A stretch of DNA of 64,000 bases from NCBI GenBank assembly GCA_946406115.1, contig OX291547.1:8375001-8439000 (forward strand), written 5' to 3'. Below the pieces are notes generated by a model. That model worked only from the letters and a program-made list of their open reading frames with translations, did not search any database and was not told the origin of the DNA. Below are positions 24,501-36,500 of this stretch, in pieces; within the stretch, counting starts at the first letter, position 1, and the number at the start of each line of letters is the position of its first letter. The position numbers and the translations under genes were made by a program. The DNA comes from Apoda limacodes. Lineage: Eukaryota; Arthropoda; Insecta; Lepidoptera; Limacodidae.

Positions 24501-27500
24501 ATTGCAACACCAGGGACATTACTCGCGTGTTGCGGAACCTTTAAAAACCTAATCACTTCCTATTTAAAGAACCCAGTACTGTAGTCCTTAGAGAAAACGT
24601 ATCGATTATCAAGTAAAATATGGTTAACATAAGGTATCAAAAATATTTAAATACAGTCTTCCGACATTTAATAAATAATTTACAATCTTAGCTGACAAAA
24701 TTTTTAACTTTTACCGCATTTCGGGCTTTTACAGTGAAATGTACCTATACAAAAATATTGATCCTTATTCAATGTCGACGTAAATTTATAATATTTAACT
24801 AATATCACGTCATCAAATAGCATACAATGAAGGGGCATTAGAAACATCCAATAGTTTTGGTACATTTTTCAGTAGATACTTACAAAAATGTCTTGGTTAT
24901 TAGTTGATGTTTCGGACATTAACTTCAACAATACGTTTCGGTTAAGGCAGATTTGAAAAAAAAAACCATGATTGATATGTATGATATTTGGTACGTATAA
25001 TTACAGTCATAATGATAAAAAGACATAAAAATATCAAAAAAAAGATGTTTTGACATTCGTTAATTTTCCAAATACCCCTTACCGTTGATACCGTTAACTC
25101 CGATGTTAACGTAGTAAAACGAGTGTGGCTCGCGCACCGAGGGTTCCGTACAAACTTATTATATGTAGATAGCTCTTTCATCATGAGATCAAGTCTCATA
25201 GATCAACGGGAATTACCCCATAGGTTTTGATTTATTTGTGTCACAATATGCGATACTATATGATATAAATTTCAACTTGATACCCTCCACACGTTCTTGA
25301 GTAAAAGGGTTTTGACAGACAATCAATTTATATTTAAAATATGTCATAACTACAAATTAACAACATTCGGATTATTCCTATATTTGTGATGGAAGACCTT
25401 CGTGTCAAATTTCATGATTCTAGGGCAACGGGAAGTACCCCATAGGTTTTGATTTAAAAGTGAATAACTGATTACCTAAATATGCGTAAAAAATGCCCGT
25501 ATTTTAATTGCGTTGACATAGAAGTTTGTCTTTTTTACAGCTTTAAGGGACCGTTGACCTTTGTATTTGATATTAATTTCAACTTAGTAACTCCACGCGT
25601 TCTTAACTATAAGACAAACAAACTTTTTTCAAATGTGTTATAAGTACAAATTTCAGAATTTTTCCTATATCTGTAATATAAGATCTTGTTTCATGTCAAA
25701 TTTCTTGATTCACCCACCGTATAGGTTTTGATTTGTTTGTAAAATTTGCGACAAAAATTGCCGTTTTTCACTGAGTTAACTTAGAAGCTTGATTTTTTAA
25801 CAGATTTAAGAGACCGTACAACTTAGTATTTGACATTAATTTTAACGTGATACCTTTACGCGTTCCTGAGAAAAAGAGACGAAAAGTGATCCTATAAGGG
25901 TTCCTTTTTTCCTTTTAAGGTACGGAACCCTAAAAATGACATTGTAAATAATAAATGAAGACACCAGTGTTCTTGGCAGGTGATGAATACTTAACTGGTT
26001 TAATGAATGTCTATTGTCACGTCTCGAAACAATCAGAGAAGAGTCGTATAGATATTATATAAGCTCCCTTTGTAGACAGATGCGAGACAGATATTTATCA
26101 ACTGTAACCGCATAAATTTATTGAATGTGCAGTGCATTAGGCTATAGCTATTTATGCACTTGTTGCGAATGTAGGTACTTTTTAACACGAGCGATAGTTT
26201 GTTAAGAGGGCGCAATCTCTTTACTACATTTTTTTTCAAGATTTTATTTTACCACTTTGTTGACGTGATTTTTATGTAGTAACTGGACGCTCGTTTTTTT
26301 TTAAGAACGCCATCTATTGTCAAGTAGCTTAAGCGTTGCTGTGTCGGTAAAAATAATAGTATTACTACTCGCCAATAGATGTCAGGAAGAGTCATATTTT
26401 TCAGTTTATCATTGAAAAGCGATGTTTTCTAATAATGAAACCTAGCTAGATCGATTTATCGACGCCGAAACCTCCTGCATACTAAACTTCATGAAAAGCG
26501 TTGGAGCCGTTTCCGAGATTCAGATTACAAGAATTGTTGGTTTAAAGGTATAAGATAGATAAACTCATGGTAATTACAGTTTTCAAGTACCAAGGGTCTC
26601 TGATATAAGCCGCGGACAAACGGCGGACGGAAAATGGCTGAACAACACAACTACAAATAAAAATGTAGTCTTCGGTACCTAAGCCTGTTTGAACTGGATG
26701 TTGACATATTAGGGGGAAAGGATCCTGAGCGCTTCCGTCTTCCGTATATTTTCTCCAAGTACAATAAGCTTTCTCCAAAAAGAGGCCTGTACCACTATAA
26801 TTCTAATACACGATTACATGCGATCAGAAAGACAAAAGAACAAATGTCAAATCAAAGTACGAGTATGCAATTATTGTGTGTAGTTTTTTACACGAGGCAG
26901 CCGAGTTCCACAATTACAGCACGAGTGTTAAAAAGAACTATAATGTGCTTATCTTTTGTTATGCAATGTATCTGTATAAACATTTCATTTATCAATAAAC
27001 ATGTATCAACTTCAATAAATATATAAATTGCGGTTGTTTGTGTGTTCAATTATAACAAGACGTTCAGAGGTAAAAAAATATGAAACTCGTTCGATTATTA
27101 AGTGCACGCTATAGTCATTAAATCTATTTGGATTGTAATTGTTTACACGATAAGAAAGTCAATGTTACCGGACGTAAACGTTAGCGGTAACTCTAGACGG
27201 GAGACGCATAACCGTGGCCTACATACTTTATTCCTAGAAAATGTTTGGAACAGTTCCAGATTCCATTCTCTTATGATCATTTTCTAATGAACGTGACAAA
27301 AACGTTACACTATCGCACACTTCTGATGATAACATCAGTCGATTATCATAATTGAAACATTTCGTTAAACACTGAAGGATTTTAAGTAACCTGCTGAAAT
27401 TAAGTTTGTTCTCTCTAACTGAACGATAATTTCTCTATAGGGTATGCATGCATGGGGCTTTAGGCGAAGGATAGTTAATAAAGGCTTGGAGATTTTCGTT

Positions 27501-30500
27501 ACCATGGAAGGTTCTGCTTAGTTAAAAGAAGTCATCCATTCGCCACGGTTGCGCAACATACTTTTTTCTTATATCCCTAAGATGGCAGACAAGGTAACAG
27601 TTCGCCTGAGATAAGCGTTCACCGAAGCCTATGGACGCTTGCAACACTAGAAATATTATGTATAGGAAACTAGGGCTTAGCCGACCCTTTTTTCTAAAGG
27701 GTCTAATAACTTCTTTCTTGAAGAACTCTATACCCGTAGTTCATAGAGAAAACCTTGAAAGAGGCTCATACCACAATCTAGGCGGTGCGATAGTGAAACT
27801 GAGTATATATACTGAGTTCCTCAGAACACAACCCGATACCAGTGGAAGATCACACACCCCTGTGTGTGGCAAAGTCTGTCCTCAGACTTAAGAGTTCGAA
27901 ATAGGGTTGCCACCTGTCGCTTCTTCATTGTAGAGTAACCAGCTTAAAGAATACGGGCTTTACGGCCAGTACTGTCATCTGCATAGCAATCGACTGATTA
28001 ATGTAAACCAAGAAAAGACTTGTCACCCAGGTACAGCATGAATGATATGATATAATCAAGAGAAGACCGAGTCATAAAACCAGTTTCTGATAAAAAGTTA
28101 AATGTAAATGTTGTAGTAATTTTTACAAGTATGTTCTTTTTGAAAAGCTTTTATTTAACTTGCACTGTCCGTATGTTTGTAAGATGTCCATTAATATTTG
28201 CAAACCATTTTTTTGAGTTTTGAAACAGTGTCGTAGACGGTTTCCATACAAGAAAAATCAATCACTCGGCAAAATGTTTGATCTGTTGCGTTGCAACGGA
28301 ATGAAATAGTGCCTTGCGGTGTCAACCGTGGAAAAGTTTATTCCCATAGGATTATTCTATCGGGATAAAAAGTACCCTATGAACTCCGTCTCTCCCTATA
28401 CCAATATAATCAATTGGTTGCTACGTAAACAGACTTTTGCATTTATATATTAGGATTTCTGCACATTTTTATCACTGGTAGCTATAAAATATAACATAAT
28501 AAGTTTTATTACACTAATGATGACCCTCCCTAAGTTGGGACTTCAATTCTTAGATCTCCTATTCCATTTCGTATTTTTATAAAAAACACTAAACTTAATG
28601 CCATTGAGTTCTTCGGTATCTATTTTTACATTTTTGTTCCTCGGTCGATACACTGTTCCTGTCAGTAGGTTGTTCTATTCATCCCAAGCAGGAACCTGTT
28701 AATGGTGTAAAATGATTCTGTGTCCTTGAAGGTTTTCTAACCATTTTTGGACATTTTGTGAAATGGCTGTCTGTAAGTTTCCAATGCGACTTACATGGTC
28801 GTAAGATAGTGGAGTGGCGCGATAGTGCCATTGACTTGTTGGTGCGTTTTTTTTATCGCAGGTTATTATGTCAGCGAAGTCTTTATACATGTAACGATAA
28901 AGTGTGGTCGATACTTTGCATTTGTTTGGTAATCGAGTTCCCTGTGTAAATATTTGCGTATCTAATAATCTAACGATTATTAGATACGCAGTAACACGGA
29001 GGTCAGTGTCACAAAATTTGAAAGGCAAGGTGAAGGCAGACTGTTTCAAGCTGACGTCGGATTTATTGAGTGTGACGAACTGAATAAATAAGCCAGAGTA
29101 AAATGGAACTACCGGAGTATTTTAAATGGCTCCTGAAATAAAAACAACAGTTGCTATCTGATAAATTACCAGCCCAACGTGGGCGAAGAGAAGTACCGGT
29201 TACTGATAGAAGAATTAGTAGTAGCTTGTTTATTTAGTTATAGTTATAAATCATGTTTCGTAGAATCTCCAACTTTTATAAATAATCACGTTACAGGAAG
29301 ACTCTTTGCATATTACGTGATGATAAAATAAAAATCGGAAAAATATTACTTACAGATTATGTAGAAACCTTGCAGTATTGTCGCTTCTTCAGGCAGCCTT
29401 CTTTCAACATTCATTCGTCCCAAATTGGGTCATAGTCCCTCACGCTTGCCTAGTCCGGATTGTGGACTTGACAAACATCTTTTTGACGTATACAGATTTC
29501 CTTTACCGAGTTAATCCAGTAATTTGTACAAAATAAGGTATCTACTTTAAAAAAATAAAAAGGCTTATCGGTAGGTACTCGCTGGTGCTCAAGCTCCCTT
29601 AGAGCGCGAGGAAGATCGAGACTACTAGGCCACCACTGATCATTACTGATTCTTTCGTATAATAATGCCGTTCTTGATGTTTTCAACAGGTGATCCAAAA
29701 CAGTGATGAGCTATTTGAGCGAGAAGAGCTATCTGCAGCACCCGACGTCGGCTGGCCCGACTGCTTTAACTCCGGTGTCTTCGTATTCAGTCCTTCGCCT
29801 GAAACCTTCGAGAAGCTCATTAAATTTGCGCAGGAGCGCGGCAGTTTCGACGGTAATGTTTCGTTTACACTGCTATAGTAATAACACATTACTGTCGAGG
29901 CCGTTAATGTAACCCTTTGCTGGTTGAGTAAAGTTTTGAGGCTAAAGGTAAGGCCATCAATAACACAAATACCACGACCGAGTCTTGTATAAAGTTTTGT
30001 TCAAAAACGCAGGGAAAAGAAAATAGATTTTAAAAGCCATTCCTGCGGTCGATTAACACCGCCATTGGATATTCTTTATTGTTGTTCGCAAGGGCGGATC
30101 CAGAACAAAAGTTTAGGTGGGGCGATCATAAGATCTGAAGGTATTTTTTGAAGTTTGTATCTGCAAACGTAAGTTACACAATCGACCCAGCTCGTGCAGT
30201 TTTTGAATAATTAAATATGCAACCCCAAGTAACCAATAGACCCAGCTCGTGCGTTCATTCAGTTATATATTTAAAAAAATGTTACAATTCATTTCTTCCT
30301 CGGCCGTCCTTAGGGTGGCCGATCGCCCGCTGGTTCCGCCCCGGGCTGATCGTAGTAAGCGTATTTCAAAAATTTGATTAAACAAAATATGAAACTAGTC
30401 ATAAGCTATTTTTAAAACGTTTTGTATTGTTTCTATAATATCTCTGAGTTGTATATATATCCTAGAAACATTACAAATGACATGTTTCATATTTCGTCAA

Positions 30501-33500
30501 ATCAAACTACACTTTCTACGAACAGCTAATAAATTCAACAGTGGCGGCGCACGCGCATCGCGTAACATTATGCATATAACAGCGGCTCGATTCCGTAAAA
30601 AGATTGCTAACAATTCTCGTTTGAAATCCATAGAAATAAGATATACATTGCGGATTTGAAATTACGTATGAAATTCATCTATTGTCGCGAAACCGCAATG
30701 TATATCTTATTTCTATAGATAATTGTTAGCAACAACTTACGTAATCGAGGCCCGGACCATGCAAAGAAAATAGTTGGTATAGGTTTATGTTCGAGCCTTT
30801 TATGTCCAGTTTTCTTTTATTTTGATCGATGTCCTTGCTGTGTTCTTTTTTCGAATGTAAATTAAACTTTTCCTAGCGTTTTTCATTAATAGTATATTAT
30901 AGGCACATAATTGGTAATAAGAACATTGAACGTATAACTGGCAGTGAGTCTAAACAGCCAAACCATAAAATGCATGCCAAATACAAAGATACTCCTGAAA
31001 AACGATAATGAAGATCGCCCATAATTGATAGATTACAAGACTTTTAATAGGACTGAGTCAAATAATTTTCAAGATAAATGTTTTATTTAGTAAAAAAAAA
31101 TGTAGGCTCTCGACACATTTCAAAAATTCATAATTCAAAATTAAATGTATTCGTAGCCGGTTTTCATCCGATTCGATGTTTTTTGTTGATCGGGGGCAAA
31201 ATATACATACTTTGCTATTGTTTGCGTGAAATAATTTCTAATTAGTTTTTCCTTCCCGCCAGAACTACCTATACATATACCTCAAATAGTATGTGGAATA
31301 ATAATAGTCATAGAGAACTGGACAGCGCTTTTCCCAGCCGTCGTAAAAGTGTGACAGAGACAAAACGAAACTTAGGTCTCTTATCTCTTTCTAACTAGTT
31401 TTAATGAAAATTAACAAACAAAATGACGAACGTTTATAGAAAGAAAAAAGAGACCACAGGTTCGCTTTGCCTCTTTCTAAACGATGGTCAATTTTGTGAG
31501 GCTATTGCGCAGTCCATATGACAGATTTTAGAACTCGATGTCAATGGAAATAATTAAATGCTTAAAAAATTAAATTACAGGTGGAGACCAGGGTCTTCTG
31601 AATTCATTCTTCTCTGACTGGGCGCACGGAGATATAAACAAACACCTGCCATTTGTTTACAATGTCACGTCCGCTGCCTTCTACTCTTACCTGCCCGCTT
31701 TGAAACAGTAAGTTTCTATTAAAATCAGCTCAATACCAAAGCATAAATATACCTATCGAACGAAAGGAAGCGACCCTGATACATAATATGTATGCACACG
31801 TGGCTAAAAATGTGTGTGTGTCGGGGTCGCGTTCAGCTCAACAAACAAACAAGAAAAACTCACTCTACCGGTCGCATTTCATACTACTTGTACTGTTGTG
31901 AAATAAATTTGCTATCCTCTTGTCAGTGCTACCCAGGTTAACCCGAGTTCAGTTTATGAACGCGCCTCGGGAAGAGCGTGGAGGTTGCACGCAGCACGCG
32001 GTGTGCGGAATGCTCTTAAGTAGTAAGTCATCAGCGATCGACCTCATGCGTAATTGTCGTCCGTGTGACAGTTCTAAAGAACCAGTGAGACATTAAGCTT
32101 CCTATTCGTATAAAATAGTTTTTCCAATTCTGTCTTCCTATATATTTTACACTATATACCTACAACAAAAATATAAATTTGGTATCCACTCGCGAGCGTC
32201 CGTGAATTGACTCAGCCAGTGGACAGTGCATAGGAAGACAAAAGGAGTAATCTGCGCTCCCAGTAAGCTTGGTCTCTGTCCGGTTATTTACTCCCGTGCT
32301 CTTGACTAATGCTGAGGCATTTTTTTTAGATTTTATATTTATAGAAGTTAGGTATAAAATTAACCGTACCATTTTCATATCTCCACCTATTTACCTATAT
32401 ACGCTACAATAAAACAGATATATCTATGTATAACATCATTTCAGAAAAGTGGCAAGATATACACTTACAGCCTAATGTGGGGGACAGCCTCTTTTCAACC
32501 ACCACTTTAGTTTTACGAGACACGTGGTGATTGTTATGTAGAACTAGCTAGTAACGAGCTTTTTCCTAAGCATTGCTGTTTCTGAAGCAGTCTATCATCT
32601 AAGCAATAAATGCTGACTGAATTGACTAGAAACACAGGGATAGAAAGGGAAGAAGAATATCTCATTAAGTAACTGCCAAAATCTAAAGACCATTTAACTA
32701 GATACAACTTGTCTAATAGATAAATAACATGGCTGATTTTAATCAATATATATTTTAAAAGAAATTGTACAATATGCGTGTCGGTAAAACTCAGAAACAA
32801 GTTCCGGTATGATAAGGGAGTTATATGATGTGGTACCTCTTTGTCTCCCGTCTATGAAGAAGGTTCCCGTTTTTACCTGAAGGGCATACTTTTGAAGATA
32901 TAAGGGCTGGAAGTTTCAGAAGCATTCGGAATGATGTGGAATGACAGGAAACATCTCAGATCATTGAGACACATTCTAAAACACTCTTGAATAATGTGAA
33001 ATATTCTCAAACATTGTGGGCCATTCACAGCCTTTTTGTATGGGTAGAGCTACCTATTTGTAGTGGTTAAAGCAAGATCCGTCGTAGGTTTGAACGTTTT
33101 AGAATGTTGTTATGAAATGTTCGGGATTGGTCTGGAATGTTCGAGAATATCCCAACTCGTTGTGGAACATTCAGAACACTCATGAATTTTGTGCAACATT
33201 CGGGAACATTCCAGACCATTGTGGAACATTTTAGAACACTTACGAATGTTGTGGAATGTTCGGGAACATTAAGAAGCATTTTTTTATGGGTGAAGCTACC
33301 TATTAATAGAGGTATGTAAAGCAACATCCGTCGTGTGTAACAGACTGAAAAATGTTTTTTATAAACAAGTATTGTAAATAGAAGTATTGTAGTTAGAATA
33401 TGTAGTCAATAAAAAATGTTTGACTCTTATATTTTTAAGTTTATGCTTTTAATGAAATTACCACACAATCTCTTATGTTGATGTTAAGGGAGTTGTCCCT

Positions 33501-36500
33501 GAGCGAAGCCGAGTACCACAGCTAGTTGGTATTAAATATCAAACTGTTTACTGCTTTTTAGTTATGGGCAAAACCTGAAGATAATCCATTTCATTGGTGC
33601 GGCTAAGCCCTGGTTACAACAATATAACTGGGAATCTGGATCAGTGGACGCGCCTGAACACCTTCGGGAATTCCTGCAACTTTGGTGGGACCTCTTCGTG
33701 GCTAATGTCCATGCCCAACTAGATATCACGATGGTAAGTGATCACACAACATTGGTTTTGGAATTGAATTGTGTACGTCCCGGTTTTATGTTCGATGAGT
33801 TGAAAGAACGAAGGGACTGAAAGTAGCTGATGTTAATGTAAGGAGATTAACTTATGTACTTAATTGAACTCATAAAGGTAACACCCTTTTACCCATATAA
33901 AGATAATCAAATTCGTTTCAGTAATAAACAATAGGGTTAACATAATTAATACAAGATTTCCCTATAGTACGTTCTTTTCTTACTTTAAATTCTATGACAT
34001 AAAATGTTTTGGCGAATTGGTCTTCTTACATTATATATTCATAAAAGTAAATAATGATATAAGTACTAGTATTGTGTTACGAGGTAGATATAGATCAATG
34101 TAGAAATTTGATATCGAATGCCTCCAAGGAACTTGCATTATGTGGTTTGTCGATCAAAACCGCAAGGCTAGGTTACGTAGATAATAATGCAGTAAATCGA
34201 GCCATTTTTACATTAGTCTTCAATCTGATCACTACAACATGTTTTCCAAGCATTCAATTCAGGAGTCTAAAATTTCAGAGGTGAGCGTATATTAAGAATA
34301 AAAATAGACTTAAAACAAAAAGCCTTTTCTTTACTTTTGTTTGTTCTCATAGTAGAGTAATAGGATATTAAAATTTTATTTTTGCTTTTTTACCCCCGAG
34401 TGACTAAAATCCTTGCTTGCATTTTGAGCTTGAGCACCACAACGCAATGTAACTGATATTTACTGCACCATTCAAAGCATTTTGATGCCAGTGTGTAATA
34501 AAAGCATTTCCCCAAAATACTAACATTATCTAACTTTGTATACTGGTAGATTTTTAACTATTTGGATGATGCTCGGTTTGGAAAATATGTAAAATAAAAA
34601 ACTGTAGAGGTGTTGGTATTTTGGTGAAATACTTACTATAGTGACTGCATAAACATAGGTATTGGAATTACCCATTTTATGTAATATAAATATTTGTTTC
34701 ATTATATTAATTGATAAAACAACATTGTGTTTATGTTGTAACTTAATATAATTTTTTTTAACAATAGTAGTTTGGACAAAGCTTTGTACAATTGTATGTG
34801 ACTTTTTAGTTGTGTGAAGTTTAGTCCAAATGTAAAATGCATGAATCCCCATTCAATTTTTTGTGACTTCAAACAATAGGTTGAGGTAGAAGAAGCCCCA
34901 CCTGAGTTCCCTGAGTTACCCGAGTTACCACCACAAGATGTGTTTCACTACTACGAACCACTGGTAGATCCACAATCAAAATTCCTTTGGCATCATCCTA
35001 AAACTCAAGATGTAGAATCAAACGAATCAAAAATAGATGTGAAAGATTTTTTTGACCCGTGGGAGCACTGTGCAGGAAATATTCTGAAAAATAATGATGA
35101 AATTCAGAAAGATAGAAAACCGGATATTATAGGATCATTTTTCTGGGAACATAGTTCACAAAAAAATGATAAACAATTAATCCACCTCCAAGAGTCAAGT
35201 GAAAAATATAACCTAAAGTCAGAACCACTTAAACGACATCATAATCATAATGATATTGACATTCACTATTATGAACAACAACAGCATCATTCTCATTATC
35301 ATAACCTTCAACTACAAAATCATTATTGCCAATCAAATAACGCTCATCACCAAAAATCCAAACATGACTACCAACCAGTTGACTATTATTTTCAGTTTAA
35401 GAGTCAACAACATGATTACGATGAACAATCAAGTGAACTTAATAATAATCGACATAAACATGATCACCAATCATTTGAACAACACATCTATTCCCACATT
35501 AACAATCAACATCATAGTCATCAAACCAGTGAATTTTATAACGAACATCATATTCCTCATAATAACACAGTCACAGACGAGTATCATGACGATAGGGTTA
35601 AAAATAATTCATACCTAGAACATTTACATTATAAAAATGAACATGATTTTCATATTTATGTTAAACACGAACAGAAACAACAAAACTGTGATAACATAAT
35701 TAATCACCATACTGACTCTAATTATAATTTACAACATAAATATAGCGCGGACTGCAACACACAACATAAAAACCAGTTAGAAGATCATAACAGTGAACTT
35801 CAGCCTCATTATCAGGATCTTCCCAACTCTTCTTATTCACAAAACCGAAGCAAAAAACAACAACGTAGTCTTATACAAGTATATCAAGTCCAAATGGACC
35901 ATTTTGTAAACTCGAATAGCGATCATTCTATAAAAGAACTGTCTAAGGCTAAAGGAGATCTTTTAGAGGAAGACAATGAATACCACGAGGAAATAATACC
36001 AAGACATCCTTATGATGGATTCTATTTAAGACATAAAGCAACTATTAATTCCCACGGACGTAAAATTTGTTTGCATGAATTAGTCCAACCATCTGCACCT
36101 CCTGACGGTGGTACAACGTCAAAGGAATTGAGTGAAACTAACGACCAAGTAAGTTAATCCTTTAAAATAATTACAGCAGTAAGAGCATCAGTATCATCAT
36201 TATAGCTGTAAGATCATCATTCGAAATTTTTTTAACGATATTTTTTTAACATCTGTACAGTACACGCCAGCTACAGCTATACGTTAAAGTTCTATTATAC
36301 ATAATACATAAATATGATCAGTTAGTGTTACGGATATCAACACAAATAAGCATGACAAAGAGAAAAAATATTTTAAAAATGACGATTGAAGCGCTCACAT
36401 ATACATATCTGACGCGTTTTATGTACTTGTTGTTATTATTTAAATCAGAACGAGGTATATTCGGAACTGACGAAAAATAATTTTCTTTCAGAATTTATTG

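Noticed and set aside
33067..33327. Minus-strand frame with repeated VPE/FxN words
   Set aside because: It is a translation of the GAAnnTTC repeat block, not a protein.
35250..35618. 122-codon frame inside glycogenin exon 7
   Set aside because: It is the shifted frame of the CAT/AAT-rich His/Asn exon and has Ile/Thr/Asn-only composition.
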